In this document: in pieces, positions 56,392 to 64,000 of the stretch | Numbering within the stretch: position 1 is the stretch's first letter | Layout: the number at the start of each line of letters is the position of its first letter | From: Thermoanaerobaculales bacterium | Lineage (GTDB): Bacteria; Acidobacteriota; Thermoanaerobaculia; Thermoanaerobaculales; Sulfomarinibacteraceae | DNA: 64,000 nt | Reading direction: 5' to 3' | Assembly (NCBI GenBank): GCA_035358815.1 | Contig: DAOPQC010000002.1 | Location: 249,306 to 313,305, forward strand | Notes under the pieces: model-generated | What the model saw: the letters and a program-made list of their open reading frames with translations, nothing else | Told to the model about the DNA's origin: nothing | The model's database searches: none | Made by a program: the position numbers and the translations under genes

Positions 56392-57953
56392 GTCAGCCGA
56401 TGAAGCGGCTTCTGGCTCTGGTTCCGGAGAAGTATGCCTGGACCTTGGCAATAGCCGGCGCACACGCGACAATTGCCTGCGTTCTTGCAGCGACCCTCAA
56501 CGTCTGGGTAGACGAGGGCTATTCACTCGATACCACAGGCCGCACAATCTCGTACGCCTGGAGACAGGCCATCCACTTCGAATCGCAGCCTCCAGGGTAC
56601 TTCGTCCTCGTCACGGCTTGGCGTCAGATCTGTGACTCGGTGTTCTTTGCTCGGCTGCTTTCCATCGTCTGCACGACCGCATCGATCCTTGCCGCCGCGC
56701 TCATATCAGAGAAATCTCTTGGTGATCGCGTGCGACCGTTCGTACTCCCGCTCCTTGTCGCCGCACAGCCACTGACAATGTTCGTCGCCGTCGAGATGCG
56801 CAGATACGCCTTGGCTCTGTTCTTGACGTGTGGCCTCCTGATCTGTTTCGATAAAGCCTTCCCGCGCACCGGAAAGGCCTCAGTCTACTGGAGGGCGGCG
56901 TATTCGCTGGCAGCACTCGCGTGCCTTTACACCGAGTATTTTTCCGGATTCATCCTGGCTGCCCAATCCGTCCTGCTGATCTTCAGGCGTCGCCTGTCGG
57001 ACCTCGGCATTCAGCTCACGAGCCTTGCATTCGTGGCGGTTTTGTTCGCACCGCTGGCATTGGATGTTGTGTCTCAAATCCACACGTACGAAACGCTAGA
57101 ACCGTCATCAATGGGACAGATTGCGATCATCCGGCGTTTTGCGTCCTACTCGCTGGACACCCTGCTCTCGACACTGTGGTTCGGGCGCTGGAATGGCGCA
57201 GCCAAGCTGCTCATGATGGCAGCGGCGGCACTCTGCATCGTCAAGGTCGGAAGGAGCGGGGCGGCGGGCAAGCCTGGTTTGCCACCCATCGGACCACTCA
57301 TCGTGGCCGCCGTTCTGGGTGCGTGCCTCATGCTCGCCTCTACAGTGTCAGCGCCTGCATTCCTCCACCCGAAACACTTCATCGTTGTGTTGGTTCCGTG
57401 GAACCTCGCTCTCCTTTCAGCGTTGACCGCATTCGGCCGACGCCTGGCGGCATTGGCGCTAACAGGCGTCGTCGCGTTGAACTGTCTCGCCGGCCTCCAT
57501 GAGTTCGGCCACCTTGCCAAACGGGGAGACAGCAGGAGGATTGCGAGGTTCATCGAACGCAATGAGCGCCCAGGAGAGCCCATCATCGTTTTCAATGCAG
57601 AAGCAGCTCTCGGCATTCGACATCATTACAGAGGCATGAACAGGATCGTGGTCGTTCCTCGACCTGTCGACTATCGCAAATACGATCTGAGGAGGTTCAT
57701 TCTGCGGGACGAAAGCGAGTTCTGGGCAAGTCTGGACGGGACCCACGACGACAGCCATTTCTGTTGGGTTGTGACGGACTCGTGCACGGACCCAGAATCT
57801 GGCACCTGTCGCGTCGGCGATATCAACTTCAACTGCACCTTGTTCGAGGACATCTTGAACCGAAGGTTCATTCAGCTGGGCGATGTCGAGTTCTTCCAGG
57901 GACGAGTACGGCACTTCCGGCGCTCAGACACCGAATTCCCGGACGCTGATTGA
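56388..57953 (+). CDS. Polytopic membrane glycosyltransferase candidate (GT39-like)
   Basis: The start is GTG 56388, overlapping the previous stop; ATG 56400 (MKRLLALVPEKYAW) is the alternative. The protein has 521 residues. About ten helices are followed by a soluble C-terminal domain (about 380-521). The first loop after helix 1 reads NVWVDEGYSLDTTG, an acidic DE motif typical of ArnT/PMT-type GT-C enzymes, and FESQPPGYFVLVTAW is the matching second-loop motif. These enzymes move a sugar from a polyprenyl-phosphate donor to a lipid, polymer or protein acceptor on the outer face of the membrane. The pair with the GT87-like protein may add successive residues to the same polymer. Confidence 0.75.
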   Translation: MSQPMKRLLALVPEKYAWTLAIAGAHATIACVLAATLNVWVDEGYSLDTTGRTISYAWRQAIHFESQPPGYFVLVTAWRQICDSVFFARLLSIVCTTASILAAALISEKSLGDRVRPFVLPLLVAAQPLTMFVAVEMRRYALALFLTCGLLICFDKAFPRTGKASVYWRAAYSLAALACLYTEYFSGFILAAQSVLLIFRRRLSDLGIQLTSLAFVAVLFAPLALDVVSQIHTYETLEPSSMGQIAIIRRFASYSLDTLLSTLWFGRWNGAAKLLMMAAAALCIVKVGRSGAAGKPGLPPIGPLIVAAVLGACLMLASTVSAPAFLHPKHFIVVLVPWNLALLSALTAFGRRLAALALTGVVALNCLAGLHEFGHLAKRGDSRRIARFIERNERPGEPIIVFNAEAALGIRHHYRGMNRIVVVPRPVDYRKYDLRRFILRDESEFWASLDGTHDDSHFCWVVTDSCTDPESGTCRVGDINFNCTLFEDILNRRFIQLGDVEFFQGRVRHFRRSDTEFPDAD

Positions 57954-58416
57954 GTGAACGGGAATTCGAGCCATACAGCGAAAACCCAGGCGCTGTGAGG
58001 ACTCGACCTCCTTAACGTCGGTGAAGTCAGTTCGGACGCATGACAGCCGCAGACACGCCGACTTAGCGCGCGACTTGTGTCCCCGGGGGGCCTACCGGGC
58101 GGGGACAGAGCGGTGTTTGATTATCGTGAGCGGCCCCGCGGGATGGAGTCGATCGGGTTCGATGGGATCAGATGAGTGCTGCCAACATGTTACGTTGCAC
58201 GTTCGTGAGGCATGAGACGACGTCCACCTGTCCGCAATTGAATGAAGACTCGTGAGATCAACCCCGCTTACGTCATCCCAAGCGTGTCGTGGCGGGTTTG
58301 GGGTTCGGACTCTGCACGCCCACCAGCATCCCACTAAAGCCATCCCAACAGACCATGAGCCGGGAACCGCCAGTCATTGCAGCGCTGCATCGGCCGACGC
58401 TGCAGTCAGGAGATAG
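57954..58416. other. Intergenic region (463 bp)
   Basis: No gene, terminator or promoter could be supported. Short open frames such as 58021-58215 lack a ribosome-binding site and family resemblance. It separates convergent genes. Confidence 0.4.
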
Positions 58417-59358
58417 TCAGCGACCTTCTCGTAGGTGAAAGAGCCACAAGAGACAACTGACGGACCGGACGACCAATGCGCCATGACGTGGCCGAGCCCC
58501 AGCGTCAACTACATAAAGCACCGACCCTGCGCCCAGTCGGATCACCTCGTGCAGCACGAGCATCACGCCATAGTAGGCCTTACCGAGAAAGCCGTGGTGT
58601 TTCTCCCAATAGGCGAATCTGGCCTTCTGCATCTCAAGGTAGAAGCGTATGGGGGCAATTGACGAACTCCCCTCCCCGAGGTGGATCGCTTCCGATGCTG
58701 GAGAGAACACAACGCGCCACTGATTGTCATGAAAGCGCTTGCACCAATCGCAGTCTTCCGAGTAGATGAAGAACCGCTCATCGAGCAAGCCCACCTGGTC
58801 GACGGCCTCACGTCGGACGAACCAGAAACATCCACTCAGCATCTGCACATCAGTCGGGCCGCTGTAGTTCCGTTCAACTCCGAGAATCCGTCCAAGAAAC
58901 CCAGACTTCCGAACTACTCCCAACGGCAGAACGGCATCGCACAAGGCGCCCCGCGGGTTCGGAAGGTCTCCGCACGACACCTGCGGGGTTCCGTCAGGTC
59001 CGAGAATCCTAGGGCCCGCAATCCCGATGTCAGGCTGCTTGTCAAGAAGCTCTTTGAGGGCTTCGATGCACCCCGGCATTATCACCACGTCAGAATTGAT
59101 GAGACTGATGTAGCGACCGTGGCACTCCCGGATTCCGATGTTGCTCGCCCGTGCGAACCCAAGGTTCTCACCGTTCACGATCAGTTTTACTCGAGGGAAC
59201 TCCCCACGCACGGCCTCGACGCTTCCATCACTGGAGCCATTGTCTACAACGATAGTCTCGACTCGCAGAGACCCGCAGTGATCTTCGATGGATCGCAGCA
59301 GACCCACCAGGAGGTCCCTCGTGTTCCAGTTGACGATGACTATCGATACGTCACACAT
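58417..59358 (-). CDS. GT2 family glycosyltransferase (rhamnosyltransferase-like)
   Basis: The protein has 313 residues. GT-A fold motifs: VSIVIVNWNTRDLLVGLLRS at the N-terminus, TIVVDNGSSDGS, the acidic donor-binding INSDV (DxD-like, about residues 87-91), and SEDCDWCKRF, the ED dyad carrying the catalytic base. The C-terminal hydrophobic stretch may sit at the membrane. Members of this subgroup often transfer rhamnose or GlcNAc to lipid-linked O-antigen or exopolysaccharide. The neighbouring gene upstream is the flippase; both are of noticeably lower G+C content than the rest of the window. Confidence 0.85.
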   Translation of the reverse strand: MCDVSIVIVNWNTRDLLVGLLRSIEDHCGSLRVETIVVDNGSSDGSVEAVRGEFPRVKLIVNGENLGFARASNIGIRECHGRYISLINSDVVIMPGCIEALKELLDKQPDIGIAGPRILGPDGTPQVSCGDLPNPRGALCDAVLPLGVVRKSGFLGRILGVERNYSGPTDVQMLSGCFWFVRREAVDQVGLLDERFFIYSEDCDWCKRFHDNQWRVVFSPASEAIHLGEGSSSIAPIRFYLEMQKARFAYWEKHHGFLGKAYYGVMLVLHEVIRLGAGSVLYVVDAGARPRHGALVVRSVSCLLWLFHLREGR

Positions 59359-59501
59359 GAGTCACGTCGAACGCACCGGTCGATCGTCCATCCCTACGCT
59401 CCGCTGCAAAAGCCACATGTCATACAGCCAACCCGCCACACCTTGGACCGGCATGACACCCCATACGTCAGACACGCACGTGCAGCACCGCCCATGCCCC
59501 G

Positions 59502-61043
59502 TCAACGCATCCTCTTGAACCTCTCCGACGGCAAGAGTGAACGGATCTCCCCTCTTTCCTCGCCCGATAACCCAAACCACAGGCAAGTACATACGAACAG
59601 CATGTAGACGGCGAACGAACCCACCAACAACACGAGCGTCTCCATCCTCCCTGTCGGCACCGGCAGAACAAACGCTGTGACGTACCAAAGAACGGCGATC
59701 GATCCTACGATCATGAGAACAGGCCCGAACCATCTCCTCACAATACCGCCATAATTGACGGCAAACAACCGCTTCATCACGTGCGCCATAAAGACAAGAC
59801 CCAGCACCTCCCCAATCAGCTGACCAGACAACAATCCAGCATACCCATGGAGGCGAGCCAAGGCGGTCCCAAAACCCACAAAACATCCGAACCGAATCAC
59901 GATCCACAGAATATCGTAAACTCGTTTTCCACTGGACCGATATATGATCATGTGATGACGCGCAAGCAAGCTAGATATCCCCGCCCCAGAAAGAAGAAAC
60001 ATGCTGGACATAAACAGGTCGCTCTTTTGACCCGTCCATGCCCACAAGATCTGATCGCCGTAAAACGATACAAACAGCATCAGCGGGAGTGCCGTGAACA
60101 AGAGGAAATTGAAGGAGTTGGCAAACAGCGCCTCGTATCTCGACCGCTCACCTCTCGTCAGCACGTAGGCGCTGCCTGACAGCAAAGGAAGCAGAAGCGC
60201 TTCGCCCGCGATGCTCGCCAGGGTAATCAACCTGGTTGCCGCTGCATAGAGGCCAGAAATGCTCGCTCCGCTATATCGCATCACCAGTGCGGGCACGAGA
60301 GTCAGATACAGCATCTCGAGCGCCCCCACCAATTGGAATGACCCAGCGAAAGCAACCAGCTCTCTTAGAACCCCCGTCGACACGTACCTTGGAGCCAGCA
60401 CCACCTCCGGGAGTATCTTCCTCGCGAAGTACACCGACGACAGGACACGCCCGACTTCGCATACACCGTACGGCAGCGCGAGAGCCCAGAGCCTGTAACC
60501 CTTGAGGAGTAGCGCGACCACCAAAATCGACTCGACTATTAACCAGACGATAGCGATCTTCTTCGTAACGTCCAGACGATGCGCGCCAGCAATGACAGCG
60601 TCATAAGCCGCGGCAATGTTCGAAATGATGATGACTATGATCAAGAACCTGAACGCCATTGAAAACGTTACAGAATACTCGGCAGGAACATTCAGAAACC
60701 GCAGAATGTCTTCTGTGAATACCAGAAACGGCAGACTCACAAGCAGCGTCATCACCACGACCATGACGGTACCCGTAGTCAACAATCTGCTCGCTTTCTC
60801 ATAATCGCCCGTGGCAGTCGCGTCCGATACGTATTTCTGAAACGCTGCGCTAATCCCTCCAATGCCGAACCGTGGATAGTTTGTGACGCTGAGGAGCAGG
60901 TTCCATACGCCAAACCCGTCAAGTCCCATGTAGCCAATGATCAATGGTGCCAACAGCGTCTTGATCAGGACATTGGCGACTTTGTGGGAGACATTGAATG
61001 CAGTACTTGTGACAATACTTGATTTCAAGTCGACGCTAGACAT
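59502..61043 (-). CDS. wzx: Wzx-type polysaccharide flippase (MOP/oligosaccharide exporter superfamily)
   Basis: The protein has 513 residues with twelve to fourteen predicted membrane helices and no large soluble domain. The N-terminal sequence (SSIVTSTAFNVSHKVANVLIKTLLAPLIIGYMGLDGFGVWNL) with conserved GxxGxGxW and the internal PRFGIGGISAAFQKYVSDA are the hallmark of RfbX/Wzx proteins. They move undecaprenyl-linked repeat units across the inner membrane for polymerisation or ligation. It defines a Wzx-dependent pathway for the polysaccharide made here; no Wzy polymerase or Wzz regulator was recognised in the window. The gene is AT-richer than the flanking sequence. Confidence 0.9.
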   Translation of the reverse strand: MSSVDLKSSIVTSTAFNVSHKVANVLIKTLLAPLIIGYMGLDGFGVWNLLLSVTNYPRFGIGGISAAFQKYVSDATATGDYEKASRLLTTGTVMVVVMTLLVSLPFLVFTEDILRFLNVPAEYSVTFSMAFRFLIIVIIISNIAAAYDAVIAGAHRLDVTKKIAIVWLIVESILVVALLLKGYRLWALALPYGVCEVGRVLSSVYFARKILPEVVLAPRYVSTGVLRELVAFAGSFQLVGALEMLYLTLVPALVMRYSGASISGLYAAATRLITLASIAGEALLLPLLSGSAYVLTRGERSRYEALFANSFNFLLFTALPLMLFVSFYGDQILWAWTGQKSDLFMSSMFLLSGAGISSLLARHHMIIYRSSGKRVYDILWIVIRFGCFVGFGTALARLHGYAGLLSGQLIGEVLGLVFMAHVMKRLFAVNYGGIVRRWFGPVLMIVGSIAVLWYVTAFVLPVPTGRMETLVLLVGSFAVYMLFVCTCLWFGLSGEERGEIRSLLPSERFKRMR

Positions 61044-61555
61044 GTTCCGAAACTCTCTGAGGTTCTCCCAACATTAACCTGCGACGATGTCGCCGCGACG
61101 ACCCGCTACAGAATTCTTCAGTCTCCGCGTGTGCGATCCTCAGTGTTCGGAAGGAGCTGGCGAGTGTTGCGTCCTCCACGAGTTCACCCGTCAGATTCCA
61201 CGACTCTCATAGATGACACGGCTCTCATTGTACCGTGGCTCGCCGGCGTCATTGAGGGGGGCAGCGAGCCTCTTCCCCTCACCGTCACTGCGCGCCGAGG
61301 CTGCGAATCGACCACAATGGCGGTCGGGTGTCACTGGTTCCGGACCGTTGAGTTCACGCGCCCGTGTACACAATCCCAGATTCGCTGGCGGGGGCGAGAA
61401 GCGTGTTTCTTGGGGCCGGACAGGGAATCATCGGCGGACTCGCGCGCGCCAACCGGTCAACGCCGATGCGTGCTGCATTCGACCGCAGTCAGGGCGCATA
61501 TGCCGCATTCGGGTTCACGGCCCTGGGGAGACTGGTCCGATGCCGGGAACGACTG
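61044..61555. other. Intergenic region (512 bp)
   Basis: No supported gene. It lies between the SGNH hydrolase gene and the flippase gene, both on the minus strand. A TAATGT on the minus strand near 61074-61079 might be a -10 box for the flippase gene, but a -35 was not found. Confidence 0.35.
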
Positions 61556-62707
61556 TCACTGGGGAGGGGGTTCGTGAGTTGTTGCTGCGTCGACGTATTC
61601 CGGAAAGCGAGTCAGGAGGATCGGGATCAGGCGACGAGCAATGCAGGTGGCCACTTCCTTCGAGCCGGCTACGGTATAGTGGACGGAGTCGTAGTAGTAA
61701 AGAGAACTTCTCGGCATGTCGGCAGCCAGGTCGACGACCGGCACATCACATTCCATGCCGATCCGCCTGGTAACATCGTTGTACGATTCGAGTATCTTCC
61801 AGTGGGCGTAGCCAGACAGTCCCTCGACCTGTAACGCAGCCAGGTCGAGATGTGTCACCGGGTCTACCCCGGGTCCGAACAAGGTGGGTTGAGTGATGAA
61901 GACCGGAAAGACACCGGCTGCTGCGCATGAAGAGATCAGGCGGCGAAGCCTCTTCTCATAGAGCGGCAGGTACCTCTGGGAGTGTTCGGCAATCATCGCA
62001 TCCAGATTCGATTCCGGGTACACCGTCGTTTTCAGAGACGTCCAATCCAGAACTTCGTGCGGGAGCCCGAGGAATCGAGCCCTGCCGACCCGATACAGGT
62101 TGAGAAGCAGGGACCCCAGTTCACTGTGAGCGGAAAGCGACTTCGCAAACGCCCTGAATGAGGAGAAGAGGATGCGGCCCCTGACGCGTGACGCTTCAAA
62201 GCCCGTTACTCCCGTGTTGGCAACCTCGTTTTGGCCGATGAGGAACAAAACGACCTTCGGCCGGATTCGGGCGATGTAATCGTCCATCAGCACGACGTGG
62301 CCGAACGTCGAATGGCCTTCGAAGCCCGCATTGTTGATCCATACCCTCGGAAACTGCGGCTTGAGCAGGTCAGCCAACACGGCGGGCCAGTCATCTCCGT
62401 CCGGCAGGTACACGCATTCGGTGGTGCTTCCGCCGACGGCGATCACCGAGAGCGTCGCCTCGAAGTCCTCGGATGGGATTTCTGGGCCTCTGAAACCCAA
62501 GCTGTTCTTCGTGTGCACGATTTCCGCGGGAATCCCGGGGATGTCCCTGTTAAAGAGGATGTACCTCTTGTCAACTGGGAGCACAACTTTGTCCCCTCTG
62601 ATTCGCGATTCAAGTGGATTGTGAACCCGCAGGACGAGCTCGATCACGAGGCATCCGATCACGAACCCAAGTGTCAGCGCTGCGAGCCTTTTGAGATGCC
62701 TCTTCAC
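61556..62707 (-). CDS. Membrane-anchored SGNH/GDSL hydrolase
   Basis: The start GTG 62707 is chosen because it gives a basic N-terminus followed by a membrane helix (VKRHLKRLAALTLGFVIGCLV) and has AAGGG just upstream; the open frame continues to 62848. The protein has 383 residues. SGNH motifs: VIAVGGSTTE (catalytic S94), NNAGFEGHS (block II Gly), FLIGQNE (block III Asn), and YYDSVHYTVAGS (Asp and His of block V). The triad is complete, unlike in the acyltransferase-linked domain at 50935. It is probably a periplasmic esterase or acetyl-transferase acting on the polysaccharide. Neighbouring genes on the same strand are the flippase and a GT2 transferase. Confidence 0.8.
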   Translation of the reverse strand: MKRHLKRLAALTLGFVIGCLVIELVLRVHNPLESRIRGDKVVLPVDKRYILFNRDIPGIPAEIVHTKNSLGFRGPEIPSEDFEATLSVIAVGGSTTECVYLPDGDDWPAVLADLLKPQFPRVWINNAGFEGHSTFGHVVLMDDYIARIRPKVVLFLIGQNEVANTGVTGFEASRVRGRILFSSFRAFAKSLSAHSELGSLLLNLYRVGRARFLGLPHEVLDWTSLKTTVYPESNLDAMIAEHSQRYLPLYEKRLRRLISSCAAAGVFPVFITQPTLFGPGVDPVTHLDLAALQVEGLSGYAHWKILESYNDVTRRIGMECDVPVVDLAADMPRSSLYYYDSVHYTVAGSKEVATCIARRLIPILLTRFPEYVDAATTHEPPPQ

Positions 62708-62897
62708 AGCACCCTTATCCAAGGAACAGACCAGACAGTCATCATAGCAGTGAATCCTGCAAATCTGCATATCACGTGCGAGCGCTCCGTCGGTCTTCAG
62801 GGCGATGCTGTTGGCAATTGAGCACTCGGCTCGCGCGAGGTCAAGCACACGGATCCGCGGGCTGGATGAGCGCTGAGGCAGCCGCGCGAAGGATGGC

Positions 62898-63914
62898 CTA
62901 TGCGTACTGCTTCTTCACGAAACTCAACTGACCGATCGTTGCGTGAACGATCCTCTGCAGCGCTCTGGGCATCAACGCGAGCGTCTTTCCGAACCACCAA
63001 TGAAGGTGGGCCGGAGAATCGGGCCATGCACCGGCCATCAGCCTGGCTTCCTCGAAGTGGCCGGTGGCGACCGCCTTGGCTGTGAGACGGAAAAGGCTGT
63101 GGCTTCGAAACCTCGCGTACGACCGCCACCTCGGATTGGATCTGTCTTCGGCAGCAGTCAGCTTCTGCCAGACCATCCGTCGCATCTGGATGCTCAACCC
63201 GAGGTTCTTGCGATTGCTGCCCGGTATGTCGACCCGGTAGCAACATGTGGGCTCGTCGATGTAGCCAAACGTTGATCTCAGGGCCCACCTGATCCAGAAC
63301 TCCATATCTTGGGCGATGCGAAAGGTCTCGTCGAATCCTCCCAGCTGCGGGATCAGTCCCCTTCGGAACACCGCCCCACAGGTTATCGGAAACGTCCGAT
63401 TGTGTTTTGGAAAGTCGAAGAAATCGTCTATCACGCCGCTGCCCGCTCGGCCCAGGACCTCGCCGGGCCGCATCCCCAACTCCCTCTTCCCGTCGTCTCT
63501 GACGAAGAAGTAGTTCGTCGCCACCAGCGAGCATTCTGGGTGTTCCTGCAAGAACCGTGTCGCAAGCTCAAGGTGGTTCCTCTCGTACCAGTCGTCGGCA
63601 TCGAGGAGGGCGATGTACTCGCCGCGAGCTGCGTTGATGCCGAGGTTGCGCGCGTGGCTCGGCCCCTTGTTCCCCAGGGTCGGCGCGGTGTCCGCTCGAG
63701 TGAGCATGCTGATGCGGGGGTCTCGGTACCCTTGCACCTCTCGGCGAGTGTTGTCCCTCGAGCCGTCATCGACGACAATCAGCTCCCACGACGGCAAGCT
63801 CTGACGGATGACGCTGTCGATCGCCTCGGCGATCCAGCGCTCCGCGTTGTACGCGGGCATCACCACGGTCACCAGGGGCGCGGATTTCCCTTGTGTGGGT
63901 CTACCTTCAATCAC
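62898..63914 (-). CDS. GT2 family glycosyltransferase
   Basis: The start is GTG 63914 behind GAGAGAGG. The protein has 338 residues. GT-A motifs: VTVVMPAYNAERWIAEAIDS, WELIVVDDGSRDNTR, GINAARGEYIALLDADDW (DxD), and the ED-type region DMEFWIRWAL. The C-terminal 100 residues are helical and basic. It transfers a sugar from a nucleotide donor to a lipid-linked acceptor at the cytosolic face. It is the last gene before the right edge of the window; the locus may continue. Confidence 0.85.
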   Translation of the reverse strand: MIEGRPTQGKSAPLVTVVMPAYNAERWIAEAIDSVIRQSLPSWELIVVDDGSRDNTRREVQGYRDPRISMLTRADTAPTLGNKGPSHARNLGINAARGEYIALLDADDWYERNHLELATRFLQEHPECSLVATNYFFVRDDGKRELGMRPGEVLGRAGSGVIDDFFDFPKHNRTFPITCGAVFRRGLIPQLGGFDETFRIAQDMEFWIRWALRSTFGYIDEPTCCYRVDIPGSNRKNLGLSIQMRRMVWQKLTAAEDRSNPRWRSYARFRSHSLFRLTAKAVATGHFEEARLMAGAWPDSPAHLHWWFGKTLALMPRALQRIVHATIGQLSFVKKQYA

Positions 63915-64000
63915 TGCAACCTCTCTCCGGCTCCCGGCAAATCCGCAGATGAGGGCTCGGCCATGCCTCCCCCCTCCTGGGCGGCATTACCAGCATACAC
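63915..64000. other. Right-edge non-coding sequence
   Basis: 86 bp upstream of the GT2 gene. It holds its ribosome-binding site and probably its promoter; nothing else can be supported. Confidence 0.3.

Noticed and set aside
58021..58215. Short frame in the 57954-58416 gap
   Set aside because: No ribosome-binding site, no family resemblance, and several equally long frames overlap it.
61131..61577. 148-residue frame between SGNH and flippase genes
   Set aside because: No start signal, composition unlike the neighbours, and it overlaps the end of a real gene on the other strand.

Overview
The window is a high-GC bacterial chromosome segment (by eye mostly well above 60% G+C, lower in 58-61 kb). 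No rRNA, tRNA or CRISPR array was seen. Very large secreted modular beta-sandwich proteins, a DsrC/multiheme redox cluster, GTG/TTG starts and REP elements with a RAYT suggest a heterotrophic Gram-negative of the Acidobacteriota type (Thermoanaerobaculia-like). This is an inference; no marker gene is present to fix it.

Layout. (1) 1-2.9 kb: a redox operon with a 5'-truncated NrfD/HybB-like membrane subunit, a 13-heme cytochrome c and a tandem DsrC-like protein. (2) 3-30 kb: a block of exported proteins. An FG-GAP repeat protein (+) is followed by seven exported minus-strand proteins plus an exported M24 peptidase. Five of the seven end in the same short tail, VELM(G/E)(I/L)S(I/V)E, and each of those five genes is followed by the same pair of hairpins. 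Two others end in DGFESGDT(T/S)AWS(V/A)TVP. Promoters in front of these genes read as TTGAxx-18 bp-TAxxxT, and two carry a perfect TGTGA-N6-TCACA operator overlapping the -10 box. A stretch of about 1 kb is almost identical between two of the genes. (3) 30-38.7 kb: an SUI1-like factor, a small membrane coiled-coil protein, a GH38-like glycosidase, a BlaI/M56 regulatory pair, a RAYT transposase flanked by REP arrays, and a cysteine-desulfurase-like PLP enzyme. (4) 38.8-64 kb: a surface polysaccharide locus. It holds homologues of all five enzymes of the WbpA/B/E/D/I route to UDP-2,3-diacetamido-2,3-dideoxy-mannuronic acid, two polysaccharide deacetylases, glycosyltransferases of GT2, GT39-like and GT87-like types, an OafA-like acyltransferase, a radical SAM/B12 protein, a Wzx-type flippase and an SGNH hydrolase.

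How the parts fit: the sugar-nucleotide enzymes, glycosyltransferases, acyltransferase and flippase form one pathway for a decorated acidic exopolysaccharide or O-antigen. The secreted proteins of region 2 look like a co-regulated surface set carrying two classes of C-terminal tail. The most unusual items are the shared tails with their conserved 3' hairpins and promoters, the in-frame palindromic insertion in the UDP-sugar dehydrogenase, the tandem DsrC protein lacking the C-terminal CysA, and the RAYT/REP cluster.
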